Positions 9,020 through 17,497 of a stretch of 64,000 bases of DNA are shown in pieces. A model generated the notes under the pieces. That model did no database searches. It was not told the origin of the DNA and worked only from the letters and a program-made list of their open reading frames with translations. Both the position numbers and the translations under genes were made by a program. Origin of the DNA: Sagittula salina (GTDB lineage Bacteria > Pseudomonadota > Alphaproteobacteria > Rhodobacterales > Rhodobacteraceae); NCBI RefSeq assembly GCF_017813235.1, contig NZ_JAGISH010000013.1, positions 1-64,000 on the forward strand. Direction: 5' to 3'. Numbering within the stretch: the first letter of the stretch is position 1; the number at the start of each line of letters is the position of its first letter.

Positions 9020-9639
9020 GTCTGGCGGTCGGGGTCTCTTGCCGCGATGCGTTCTGCGAAAGACTTCAGGTAGCGCCTCCTTGCTTCGACGCGGCTGCGG
9101 AGATGATAGCCAGCCCAGCTTTTCCAGAATGCTCTTCCATGGTATCGCGTCGCCCGGAGGATGTTGTTGTGGGCCACAGCTGCCGGACCATTCTCTTTCC
9201 AGAGTCGCCCGTTCTTGCGGATCGGGATGTTCGCCGTGGCTTAGCGCTCGATGATCGCGGCATGACAGCGCCGCGTGTCATGGGCACCATCGGCGGTCAC
9301 GGTACCGATCGGCTTTTCCTCGGGGATCTGGCCAAGCAGCTCCGGAAGGACCGGGCTGCCGCCGTCACGTTTGGGAGTGAACTCTACGGCGCGGATATCG
9401 GACTTGGCCGGGTCCATGGCCAAGTGGATCTTCCGCCATTGACGGTGCTCCCTGAACCCCATGCTTGCGGGTCGCCTTTTGCCATCACTCAGGAACTTAA
9501 TGCCGGTGCTATCTACTGGCCGGCAGTGCATCACGAAATGATGTCGCGAGAGGGAACGAGCGCGGATCGGACAAGGCGACTTGACCTGCCCCTGCTGGTC
9601 TCTCACTCAAACGAGTGTCTGTAGGTTGGATTTGGGCAT

Positions 9640-9982
9640 TCTGGTTTCCCGTCTGGCGCGAGCGGCCCGCGCGGAGTGAATAGCTCCATGGTTCGTGGAC
9701 GCATTGTAAGGGAAGTCAGCTACGCTACAGTTCAATCACGTGGACAATCTCGGCTATCGGTGTGATGGGATTACCGTATTCGAGTTCGACCACGTCCCGT
9801 GAACGATTGTCCGCCCCCCCCAAGCTTGCGGAAGATTCCAAAGCCCCGTTAACGTCCGGTGAGCGGAGCGTATACCATCCCACGGCGGCCTTGGTCTGGC
9901 TGCCCGGCGGACTTTGCCCTAGGGAAAAGGGGAGGAGGGCCGCCGCGTTGGCGCCACATTGTCACGGAACGGATTTCACACC
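9640..9982. other. Intergenic stretch between IS remnants and the first glycosyltransferase
   Basis: 343 bases with no supported gene. They presumably include the lost right end of the outer IS and the promoter of the glycosyltransferase at 9983. A C-run and an AAGCTT lie near 9817-9830, and AGGGAAAAGGGGAGGAGGG near 9920-9938 is purine-rich. No clear promoter or terminator was recognised. Confidence 0.5.
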
Positions 9983-11119
9983 ATGCGTCTGCTGCTCACT
10001 GGCAACACCAGCTTCAAGATCGCGAATTTTCGCTCCGGGCTCATTCGCGCCCTGCAGCAGGAGGGCCACCGGCTGAGCGTGCTGGCGCCGCGCGACGCGC
10101 ATACCCCCGCGCTCGAGGCGATGGGCTGCAGCTTCCTGCCGCTGAAGATGGACCGCAATGGCACCGATCCCAAGGCGGAATGGGCGCTGCTGCGGGCGGT
10201 CGACCGGGCACTCGGGGCCGAGTTGCCCGACGCGGTGTTCAGCTACACCATCAAGAATAACATCTACACCGGGTTGGCCTGCCGCCGCCGCGGCATTCCC
10301 TTCGCGCCCAACGTCACCGGGCTGGGGCCCGCCTTCAACGACGAGGGCATGCTGAACCGGGTGATCCGCGGGCTCTACCGCGGGGCCTTCGCCCGGGCCC
10401 CGCGGGTGTTTTTCCAGAACAGTGATGATCGGGCGCTCTTCGTCTCCGCCGGGCTGGTGCCGGAGGCGCGCACCCGGCTGCTGCCCGGATCCGGCGTAGA
10501 TCTAGAGCGCTTCCCCGCCGCGCCGCTGCCGCCGGAGGACGCTGGGCTGCGCTGCCTGCTGGTGGCGCGAATGCTGCGCGACAAGGGGGTGGCGCTCTTC
10601 GCCGAGGCGGCGCGGATGCTGCGCGACAGTCACCCGCAGCTGCGCTTCGCGCTGCTCGGGCCGATCGACGCCGACAGCCGCAGCGGGGTGCCGCGCACCG
10701 AGATCGACGCCTGGGTGGCGGAGGGGCTCGTCGACTACCTCGGCAGCACCGACGACGTGCGCCCCTACCTGCGCCGGGCGCATTGCGTCGTGCTGCCCTC
10801 CTACTACCGGGAAGGCACGCCCCGCTCTCTGCTCGAGGCCGCCGCCGCCGCCCGACCGCTGATCACCACCGACATGCCGGGCTGCCGCGACTTGGTGCGG
10901 GAGGGGCGCAACGGCTTTCTAGTGCCACCGCGCGACGCCCGCGGGCTGGCCGCGGCGCTGGCCCGCTTCGCCGAGGCGCCGCGCGCCGCGCGGGAAGCGA
11001 TGGGCCGCGCCAGCCGCGCCCTAGTTGAGGCGGAATATGACGAGCGCATCGTGATCGACGCCTACCGGGATCTGCTGGCCGAGGTCGGCTCCTTCGCCCC
11101 GGCCGCCCGCACCGGCTGA
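9983..11119 (+). CDS. Glycosyltransferase family 4 (GT-B fold)
   Basis: Transfers a sugar from a nucleotide-sugar donor to a growing lipid-linked oligosaccharide at the cytoplasmic side of the inner membrane. Residues 1-30 (LLLTGNTSFKIANFRSGLI) open the acceptor half; the donor half carries PGSGVDLERF near 170 and the GT4 signature region YYREGTPRSLLEAAAAARP near 275, containing the E(x7)E-like motif. TIKNNIYTG and NVTGLGPAF resemble the WbpH/PssC-like branch. The ATG at 9983 fits homologues; length is 378 residues. It stands alone and converges with the sulfotransferase at 11135; GCCGGCTGA repeats lie at the junction. Confidence 0.88.
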   Translation: MRLLLTGNTSFKIANFRSGLIRALQQEGHRLSVLAPRDAHTPALEAMGCSFLPLKMDRNGTDPKAEWALLRAVDRALGAELPDAVFSYTIKNNIYTGLACRRRGIPFAPNVTGLGPAFNDEGMLNRVIRGLYRGAFARAPRVFFQNSDDRALFVSAGLVPEARTRLLPGSGVDLERFPAAPLPPEDAGLRCLLVARMLRDKGVALFAEAARMLRDSHPQLRFALLGPIDADSRSGVPRTEIDAWVAEGLVDYLGSTDDVRPYLRRAHCVVLPSYYREGTPRSLLEAAAAARPLITTDMPGCRDLVREGRNGFLVPPRDARGLAAALARFAEAPRAAREAMGRASRALVEAEYDERIVIDAYRDLLAEVGSFAPAARTG

Positions 11120-11134
11120 GCCGGCTGAGCCGGC

Positions 11135-11929
11135 TCAGTTCCCGATCCGGGCTTCCAGGAGGGCGCGCTCCTCGGGGCTCGGCGTCAGCCGCTCGCCGGC
11201 GCTGGAGGGCTTGCCGAAGAAGACATCCTTCAGCCCCGCCTTCTTGGCGAGGTTGACCAGCTCGTAACCGCCCATGGCTCGCAGCGTGTTGGCGGCGAGG
11301 GAGCCGGCCCGGGCCAGCAGGAAGGAGGACGGCACGCCGGCAGCATTGGCGGTCTCCAAGTCTTGCGGTGACTGCCGCGGCGGCAACTCAAGGGCAGCGC
11401 AGAGCCGGCCGAGGTAGCCCGCCGGGTCGTCGCGCAAGTCCTCGAGCCCGAGCACGGTGATGGGCGCCTCCGGCAGCGCCGCCCGCCAGCGCGCTAGCAT
11501 CTCGTCGTAGCGGCTCGCTGCCACGATGCCCGGGAAACGCTTGATTGCCTCGGCCAGCGGCGCCGTGGTGTAGCCCTTGCGGCGCATGTGCTGGTAGTGC
11601 GACCACGCCCGCGCCACCGGGTCGCGCCGGGTCACCACCAGCGGCACCGGCCCGAGGCTGGCGCGCAGCCGCTCCGGCGCTCCGGGATCGTGGAACAGGC
11701 TCGGAGCAACCTCGAGTACGCTGGCGTGCCGGGCCGGATCGAAATGGGCGAAATGCCGGGCGTACCAGGTATCGCCGCGACGATGGTAGCGGTCGAAGTA
11801 GAAGGTTTCCTTGACCCCTGCAGGCAAGCAGACGTCGCCGCGCCAGGCTAGGTACTCGTGGATCCAAGAGGTGCCCGCTTTCATCGGACCGACGACCATG
11901 GCGCGGGGCAGGACGGGAACGCTAGTCAT
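11135..11929 (-). CDS. Sulfotransferase (PAPS-dependent), last gene of the minus-strand operon
   Basis: Predicted to move sulfate from PAPS to a carbohydrate hydroxyl. The 5'-phosphosulfate loop PMKAGTSW is near residue 15 and the 3'-phosphate segment VVTRRDPVARAWSHYQH near 90; a KETFYFDRY segment follows the first loop as in heparan-type sulfotransferases. The frame extends far upstream, but the ATG at 11929 overlaps the preceding gene's stop as ATGA, giving 264 residues. The operon order is GT-GT-ST-Wzy-ST-GT-ST. The acceptor is unknown. Confidence 0.88.
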   Translation of the reverse strand: MTSVPVLPRAMVVGPMKAGTSWIHEYLAWRGDVCLPAGVKETFYFDRYHRRGDTWYARHFAHFDPARHASVLEVAPSLFHDPGAPERLRASLGPVPLVVTRRDPVARAWSHYQHMRRKGYTTAPLAEAIKRFPGIVAASRYDEMLARWRAALPEAPITVLGLEDLRDDPAGYLGRLCAALELPPRQSPQDLETANAAGVPSSFLLARAGSLAANTLRAMGGYELVNLAKKAGLKDVFFGKPSSAGERLTPSPEERALLEARIGN

Positions 11930-13200
11930 TCCGCGGCCTCCCGAGGGGCGGACGCCCGGGCGGCCGCGGCGAAACGGCGCCAAAAGCGGTCGCGGCGCTC
12001 GGCCAGCAGGTCGGAGCGGAAGCAGCAGGCTACCTCCCAGTTGCGCCGTGCCCGGTCGCGCCGCCAAGCGGCGTTGTCCAGTCGGCGCTGCAGCAGCTCC
12101 GCCAGCGCCGCGGCGTCGCCCGGCGCCATCAGGTCCTCCTGCGGCAGCAGCTCGGGGATGCCGGCCACGCTGGAGGCGATGGCCGGGCAACCGCGGCTCA
12201 TCGCCTCTACCAAGGCGCGCGGCAGCCCCTCCTTCAGTGAGGGCTGTAGGTAGATGTCGATCTCGTCGAGCCAGCGAAACACCGCCTCGCCGGCGGGCAG
12301 GGTGCCATCGAAGCGGACCCGCTCGCCCAGACCCGCGGCCCGCGCCGCCTCCTGCCAGGGGACGGGGTCGCCGCCGCCGAGGATGTGCAGCTGCCATTCC
12401 GGGAGCGCGTCGCCGCAAGCGGCGAGCGCCTCGATTAACGACTGGATACCCTTGAAGCGGCCGCGCAGCGTGCCGATCAGTCCTAGCCGCAGCGGCGCCG
12501 CGCTCGCTCGTTCCTCCGCCTGCGCGTGGCGCTGTTCGCGGATCAACCGGCGCACCAGCACTTCCTCATCGACGCTCTCGAGGATCACGTCCGAGACCCC
12601 GGTGGTGTTGACCGCACTGCTGGGGTAGCGGTCCTGCAGGAAGTTCCGGGTGACGTAGATGGCATGATCGCTGGCGGCGACGGCGCGCTGCATCCGTCGC
12701 ATCGCCAGCGGCGCGTAGAGCCGCCCGGCGAGGCTGCCGTAGTTGCTCATCCCGTCGTAGGGGCAGCCGACCACCTCCACCGCCCAGGGCTTGCAGGCGG
12801 CGCGCGCCTCGGCCACCGCCAGCAGGCCGATCTCGCTGGGCAGCCGGGCGATCACCGCGTCGCAGTCGGCGACCAGCGCGCGCATCCGTTCCCGCGCCGG
12901 GCCGCGCGCGCGCAGCATGCCACGCAGGCTGGAGAGGTTCGGCAGCAGCGCGAAGTCGACGTCGGGTGCCGAGGAGCGCTCCAGCATGGCGGTGCCGCGG
13001 CCCTCCGGCATGGCGCCGCGGCGGCCGACCACGGTCACCGCCTCGAAATGCGCCAAGTAGCGCGTCCAGAGCGCCGCCTCAAACTGCTGCTCGGACCAGA
13101 CCGCGCCCTCGGCCGGGATGAAGCGGTGATCGTGGGCAAAGAGCACGCGGCCCGCCCGGATTGGAGCCGCGAAGGCGGCCTCGTTAGCCATCGAAGTCAT
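11926..13200 (-). CDS. Glycosyltransferase family 4
   Basis: A 424-residue GT-B-fold transferase. The C-terminal donor domain contains LGLIGTLRGRFKGIQSLIEAL near 255, HILGGGDPVPW, and the GT4 region PSLKEGLPRALVEAMSRGCP near 335. The N-terminal half has LLPNLSSLRGM and VEVVGCPYDGMSNYGSL. The start at 13200 (or ATG 13191) lies inside the upstream sulfotransferase gene; the 3' end overlaps the next sulfotransferase by four bases. Tight overlaps on both sides mean translation is coupled along the operon. Donor and acceptor sugars cannot be assigned. Confidence 0.88.
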   Translation of the reverse strand: MTSMANEAAFAAPIRAGRVLFAHDHRFIPAEGAVWSEQQFEAALWTRYLAHFEAVTVVGRRGAMPEGRGTAMLERSSAPDVDFALLPNLSSLRGMLRARGPARERMRALVADCDAVIARLPSEIGLLAVAEARAACKPWAVEVVGCPYDGMSNYGSLAGRLYAPLAMRRMQRAVAASDHAIYVTRNFLQDRYPSSAVNTTGVSDVILESVDEEVLVRRLIREQRHAQAEERASAAPLRLGLIGTLRGRFKGIQSLIEALAACGDALPEWQLHILGGGDPVPWQEAARAAGLGERVRFDGTLPAGEAVFRWLDEIDIYLQPSLKEGLPRALVEAMSRGCPAIASSVAGIPELLPQEDLMAPGDAAALAELLQRRLDNAAWRRDRARRNWEVACCFRSDLLAERRDRFWRRFAAAARASAPREAAE

Positions 13201-13852
13201 ACCCGAACCTCTTGATCTCGGCCGCGTAAACCCGCCCCACCAAGGCCGCGTCGGAGTCGGTGTAATACCTGCGGAAGTCCTCGGTCCGGCCGTGCAGCAG
13301 GTGCGGCAGGGCGGTGCTGCGGCCGAAGCGTGCGGCGAGCCCGGCGAAATCCTCGCCCAGCGACTCGAAGCGGCCGATCACGTCGACTCCGGGGGTGCCT
13401 CTGCGGTCGGTCAGCCAGAAGGTCTGCGGCTTCAGCATGCCGCGGCCGGCGTGCTGCGCGAGGAACTCCGAGAACCCGGTTTTCGGCGTCACCCCGTGGC
13501 GGGCACGGTGCCGCGGATCGCGCAGCACGTTACGGTACCAGGACACCGCGCGCGACCAGGGATTGCGCACGAAGGCGACCTTGAGGAAGTGCGCGTAGTC
13601 CTCGGGCGAGACCCGCGGCCCGGGCTTTCCGCTGCGGGTGAGGCGGGCCGCCTCGCGCAGGTAGGGCAGGGTCCGCGAGGGCGGCGCCAGCCAGGAGGTG
13701 ATCGGCCGCCGCGGGTCGATCGCCCAGAGCGAACGGTGGTCGTGGGCATGCACCGTGACCGTGCCGTCCATCTCGACCAGCGCGTTTTCCACGCTGGTCC
13801 CCCCGGTCTTGGGGATATGCACGAAGATGCATTGCAGCTCGGGGTAGATCAT
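13184..13852 (-). CDS. Sulfotransferase, sulfotransferase-2/HNK-1-like
   Basis: A 222-residue protein. The 5'-phosphosulfate loop is HIPKTGGTSVENAL near residue 9 and the 3'-phosphate region VAFVRNPWSRAVSWYRN near 85. These motifs are those of the carbohydrate sulfotransferase group acting on uronate- or GalNAc-containing glycans. The ATG at 13852 overlaps the Wzy stop codon (ATGA); longer upstream frames are shadows of the wzy gene. It differs in class from the neighbouring STs at 11135 and 15402, so a different position of the repeat unit is probably sulfated. Confidence 0.87.
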   Translation of the reverse strand: MIYPELQCIFVHIPKTGGTSVENALVEMDGTVTVHAHDHRSLWAIDPRRPITSWLAPPSRTLPYLREAARLTRSGKPGPRVSPEDYAHFLKVAFVRNPWSRAVSWYRNVLRDPRHRARHGVTPKTGFSEFLAQHAGRGMLKPQTFWLTDRRGTPGVDVIGRFESLGEDFAGLAARFGRSTALPHLLHGRTEDFRRYYTDSDAALVGRVYAAEIKRFGYDFDG

Positions 13853-15405
13853 GTCGCCAGGTTCCTCCGAGCGGCGGGCATGGGCACGGGGTTGCGCAGG
13901 CGGGTGATCCCCAGCAGCACGAAGATCAGCACCGAGGTCTGCAGCATGTTGACGATCTGGAAGGTGGCCGGGCTGGTGAACTGGAACATCAGCACCAGCA
14001 GAAGCAGCTGGCGGACCGGGTGACGCGAGCGCTCGGCGTACCAGTCGCTCAGCACGCGCACGAAGCCGCCGTAGAGCAGGTAGACCAGCATCACTCCCAT
14101 GATGTTGAAGTTCCAGTAGGCCTCTGCCACGCCGCCGGGCGGGATGCCGCCACCGGTATAGCCCTCCATCGTGTCGAGTCCGCGGTAGATCAACGCGGCG
14201 GTGTGCGGCCCGGCGCCACGCGGCTTGTCCTTCCATATCGCGCGCGGTACCCAAAAGCCGAGCGCGGCGACATAGGTCTTGCCCCAGAGATGGCCGACCT
14301 GCTGCGGCACCGCAACGAAGACCGCCATCGAGGCGTCGCGGTCGCGCCCCTCGAGCTCTTCCTCCGCCTTATCCCGGGCCTCCACCAAGTCGAAGTTGAC
14401 CAGGCTGGAGAAATCGACTTGGCCATCGCTGCCACTGCGCCGGATCTCGCCCAGTACCCCGACCAGTAGCAGCGCTGTCACGCCCAGCAGGATGGCGCGG
14501 ACAGCGGGCACCTTGCGGGTGACCATCATCCAGGCCGCCAGCAGCGTGGCGATCGGCACGAACATGCCCGAACGGCTACCGGTGACGATGAACTGGAAGA
14601 CGCAGGAGAGGAGGAAGACCCCGAGGAACACCGGGTTGCGCAGCGCCTGCGGCCGGTAGAGGTACCACAGGATCAGCATCACCGGTAGGAAGTCGTTCAC
14701 CACTAGGAAGGGGCCGGCGAACTCGCGGAAGGCGAAGCGCCCGGAGGCGAAGGAGGCCATGTGGCGCAGGATGCCACCCTGCTGGTCGAGGAAGTAGACC
14801 ACCACGACGAAGCACAGCCCGAAGAAGGCGGCGTAGAGCCCGCCGTGCAGCCGGATCTCGCGCCGGCGGTCCTGGCGCAGCCGGATCGGCAGCCGCGAGG
14901 CGGCGAAACCGCCGTAGAGGCAGATCACCGACAAAACGGTCAGCGCCGCGCCGCGGAACTGGGCGCGGTAGAGCACCTCCTGCGGCATCCCGGTATAGAG
15001 CTCGTGGGTGATCTCGCGGAAGCCGGCGAACCAGCCCAACAGCGGCGCCAGCAGGGTTTCCGGGCTCTGCAGCGTGGTCAGCAGTACCGAGACCAGGGCC
15101 GGCAGCACCAGCGGGTGCAGCCAGCCCATGCGGGCGCCGAAGAACCGCGTCGAAACCATCGGCGCCAGCAGCAGGCCCTGGGTCAGGATCTTACAGGCGA
15201 TGGTCAGAAGCTGGTGGGCGGTGGCGACGTCATGTTCCGCGGTTAGCTGCGCGCAGAGCGGCAGGATGCGCCAGCCGACGAAGTAGATCACGATCGCCAG
15301 CCGCGCCGCCGGGCTGATGGTGATGAAGGGGTTCTCCGCCCGTAACGCGCGCAGCGCCTCCACCGGGCCGGATCGCGGTGTCCTGCTTGCCGTGGCCTCG
15401 CTCAT
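13849..15405 (-). CDS. Wzy-like polysaccharide polymerase (multi-pass membrane protein)
   Basis: A 518-residue hydrophobic protein with about ten or more predicted membrane spans, e.g. LAIVIYFVGWRILPLC, LLTIACKILTQGLLLAP, AFFGLCFVVVVYFL, VFLLSCVFQFIV and AILLGVTALLLVGVLG. After the FIV span comes TGSRSGM, the arginine-containing loop often seen in O-antigen/EPS polymerases. A long loop near residues 360-450 (KTYVAALGFWVPRAIW) would face the periplasm. Family sequence identity is always low, so the call rests on topology and its position between STs and GTs and near a Wzx. It overlaps both neighbours by four bases. Confidence 0.82.
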   Translation of the reverse strand: MSEATASRTPRSGPVEALRALRAENPFITISPAARLAIVIYFVGWRILPLCAQLTAEHDVATAHQLLTIACKILTQGLLLAPMVSTRFFGARMGWLHPLVLPALVSVLLTTLQSPETLLAPLLGWFAGFREITHELYTGMPQEVLYRAQFRGAALTVLSVICLYGGFAASRLPIRLRQDRRREIRLHGGLYAAFFGLCFVVVVYFLDQQGGILRHMASFASGRFAFREFAGPFLVVNDFLPVMLILWYLYRPQALRNPVFLGVFLLSCVFQFIVTGSRSGMFVPIATLLAAWMMVTRKVPAVRAILLGVTALLLVGVLGEIRRSGSDGQVDFSSLVNFDLVEARDKAEEELEGRDRDASMAVFVAVPQQVGHLWGKTYVAALGFWVPRAIWKDKPRGAGPHTAALIYRGLDTMEGYTGGGIPPGGVAEAYWNFNIMGVMLVYLLYGGFVRVLSDWYAERSRHPVRQLLLLVLMFQFTSPATFQIVNMLQTSVLIFVLLGITRLRNPVPMPAARRNLAT

Positions 15406-16322
15406 GCCGCCCGCTCCCCGCTCCAGGCCCCGAGATCGAGCCCGGTGAGGGCGGCGAGACGGGCGTTATCCGCGCGGTAGCCCTCGCGCAGCCGCTCAAA
15501 GGCGGCGCGGTCGCGGGCGGCGCGCTGCGCCGGCGCCGCCCGGCCCTGCACCGCCATGTAGGCCGCCTTCAGCCCACGCTTCAGCCCGCCCGGCACCGGC
15601 AGCGCGGCGTTCAGCCGGCGGGCGGCGCGCTGCAGGCCAGGCGAGCGCACCGCCTCGGTGCGGTTGCGCGCCGAGAGCGCGCCCGGTTCCAGCGCCAGCG
15701 GCTCCAGCCCGAGCCAATCCACCACCTCACGCAGGGTCCCTTCCGGGTCGCTGCGCATGGTCTCGAACAGTAGCGGCAGCACCCGGTCGCGGCCCAAGGT
15801 CTCGATCCAGGGCGCCAGCCAAGTGGCGTAGCGGCTGTACTCGGGGTCGCGGGCCAGCACATAGGCGCTGGCTGGGTGCTGCACCATGCCGGTCAGCGGT
15901 GCACCGGCCTGCACCGCCGCGAGGTAGTCGGCAAAGCCGACCCGGGCCGGAATTCGGCCGAGGTTGTTCTGGGTGTAGGAGAACGAGCTCAGCACCCGCG
16001 CCGCCGGTTCGCGCAGGATCACCACCACGCGCAGGTCGGGCCATTGCACCGCGGCCTGCAGAGCTGTCCGCTGGAATAGTGTATGGGTCGTCGCTTCCAT
16101 GCGCACAGGCGCCCGGCACACTGCGTCGTATTCTGCCGCGAAGGCCGCCAGCCCGTCGTCGTGGATGTTGGGATGCCCGAGCAGCGGATTCTCCCGGTCC
16201 ATCAGGATGAAGGTTTCCTTGCGTCTGCTGCCGGCGATCCCGGGATGCGCCGCCAGCCAGTTGAACAGCGAGCTGGTGCCGCATTTCGGTGCGCCGAGGA
16301 GGAGAAAGTTCGGCCGCAGCAT
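15402..16322 (-). CDS. Sulfotransferase family protein
   Basis: 306 residues. 5'-phosphosulfate loop LLLGAPKCGTSSLFNWL (about 7-23), a KETFILMDRE segment near 36, and the 3'-phosphate segment VVVILREPAARVLSSFSYTQ near 100. This is the classic PAPS sulfotransferase layout also used by heparan N-/O-sulfotransferases. The ATG at 16322 lies only four bases after the stop of the upstream GT; the 3' end overlaps wzy. It ends with an Arg/Ala-rich helical tail. The acceptor is not deducible. Confidence 0.9.
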   Translation of the reverse strand: MLRPNFLLLGAPKCGTSSLFNWLAAHPGIAGSRRKETFILMDRENPLLGHPNIHDDGLAAFAAEYDAVCRAPVRMEATTHTLFQRTALQAAVQWPDLRVVVILREPAARVLSSFSYTQNNLGRIPARVGFADYLAAVQAGAPLTGMVQHPASAYVLARDPEYSRYATWLAPWIETLGRDRVLPLLFETMRSDPEGTLREVVDWLGLEPLALEPGALSARNRTEAVRSPGLQRAARRLNAALPVPGGLKRGLKAAYMAVQGRAAPAQRAARDRAAFERLREGYRADNARLAALTGLDLGAWSGERAA

Positions 16323-16326
16323 GGTC

Positions 16327-17460
16327 TCAGGCCTCTATATAGCTGCGGAACGCTTGGGCGTAGGCGGCGCCGATTGCCTCGGCGCCGAAGTCCTGCGCCC
16401 GCCGCGCGCCGGCCACGCCGATGCGCTGCCGCAGCGCCGGGTCGTCGACCAGCCGCTGCAGCGTCGCCGCCAGCGCCGCCGGGTCGTCCGGGGGCACCAG
16501 CAGGCCGGTCTCGCCGCCGGTTAGGATCTCGCCGGGCCCGTGGGGACAGTCGGTCGAGACCACCGGGGTGGCCACCGACATCGCCTCCACTAGGACGTTA
16601 CCGAATCCCTCCCAGAGCGATGAGAGTACAAAGACGTCGGCGCGCCGCATGTGGCTAATCGGGTCGCGCCGGAAGCCGAGAAAGGCGACCCGGTCGGCAA
16701 TACCGAGCCGGCGGCACTGCGCCTCCAGCGTTTCCTTCAGTTCGCCGTCGCCGAGGATCTCCAGCCGCACCCGTTCCGCCGGGGCGAGCCGGGCGAAGGC
16801 CTCGAGGAGGGTGGGGTAGTCCTTCTGCCGGGTCAGCCGGCCGCAGGCTAGAAGGGTCACGGTTCCACCCGGCTCAGGACGCGGCGCCGCCTGCGCCGCC
16901 GCGATCTGCGCCGGCAGCGGGTAGCCGACGTTGTGGATCACCTGTATGCCCGGCGCGATTTGCGGCACCAGGCGGGCAATTTCCCCGGCCACCCCGTGCG
17001 ACAGCGCGATCACGCCGTCGGCGCGTGGGAACATGCGCTTGAGCAGCCGTAGCTCGATACGGTCGCGCAGCCGGCGGCTCTGCTCGTGCGAGACGCTGAG
17101 CGAGTTCTGGATCGACAGCACCACCCGCGGCTTGTAGCGGGCGCGGCGCAGCCCGTCGAGCGCCGCCAGCGCCGGCGCCACCATCACCGGGCAGAGCACG
17201 TCGGGACGGCGGGCGTCGAGCAGCCGGGCCAGCGGGCCTCGCGCCCGCAGCAGCCGCAGCAGCGAGGAATTCACCCGGCCGGTGTCCAACACCACGACTT
17301 CGACCCCCTCGGGCAGGAACTCCTCGTAGCCGCCGGGGCCGCGTCCCACGGCATAGACGGGGCGCACGCCCGCCGCCAGCAGGCCCGGCGCGAGACGCAC
17401 CGCATTCATCTCTGCACCGCCCCCCCCGAGCCGGGGCAAGAAGAAGAGGACTTCGGGCAT
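16327..17460 (-). CDS. Glycosyltransferase family 4
   Basis: 377 residues. The N-terminus FLPRLGGGGAEMNAVRLA is the nucleotide-sugar GT4 opening with a GGGxE-type loop; the donor domain shows LLACGRLTRQKDYPTLLEAF near 235, LGDGELKETLE and SSLWEGFGNVLVEAMSVATP near 295 with the E(x7)E motif. This pattern is typical of GT4 enzymes such as WbnK/PimB relatives. ATG 17460 is chosen because the protein then begins at the first beta strand; a GTG at 17475 is an alternative. It sits 37 bases after the first operon gene. Confidence 0.9.
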   Translation of the reverse strand: MPEVLFFLPRLGGGGAEMNAVRLAPGLLAAGVRPVYAVGRGPGGYEEFLPEGVEVVVLDTGRVNSSLLRLLRARGPLARLLDARRPDVLCPVMVAPALAALDGLRRARYKPRVVLSIQNSLSVSHEQSRRLRDRIELRLLKRMFPRADGVIALSHGVAGEIARLVPQIAPGIQVIHNVGYPLPAQIAAAQAAPRPEPGGTVTLLACGRLTRQKDYPTLLEAFARLAPAERVRLEILGDGELKETLEAQCRRLGIADRVAFLGFRRDPISHMRRADVFVLSSLWEGFGNVLVEAMSVATPVVSTDCPHGPGEILTGGETGLLVPPDDPAALAATLQRLVDDPALRQRIGVAGARRAQDFGAEAIGAAYAQAFRSYIEA

Positions 17461-17497
17461 CTTTTCGGCACTCACCAAGGCACTCCTTCGAGTCTTT

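Larger units (their letters stand above)
7829..9639 (-). mobile_element. Degenerate outer IS5-family (IS903-group-like) element, interrupted
   Basis: A minus-strand transposase remnant. The 3' part sits at 7882-7969 (QTAEVHIRIALMNRFSVLGT, stop at 7882); the middle and 5' parts lie at 9020-9639 (DSTGIKFLSDG, AVEFTPKRDG, VTADGAHDTRRCH, SRVEARRRYLKSF, IAARDPDRQTA). The halves are separated by the insertion at 7970-9019. Most of the N-terminal region is deleted and there are stops after IIER and near the ATG at 9639. A left terminal repeat is suggested by GGCGTTGTTGCAGAT at 7829; the right end is not recognisable. Confidence 0.75.

Noticed and set aside
11111..11140. GCCGGCTGA repeated three times at the convergent gene junction as a terminator
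   Set aside because: It contains a CTGAGC/GCTCAG palindrome but lacks a T-tract and is within or beside stop codons, so no terminator call was made.
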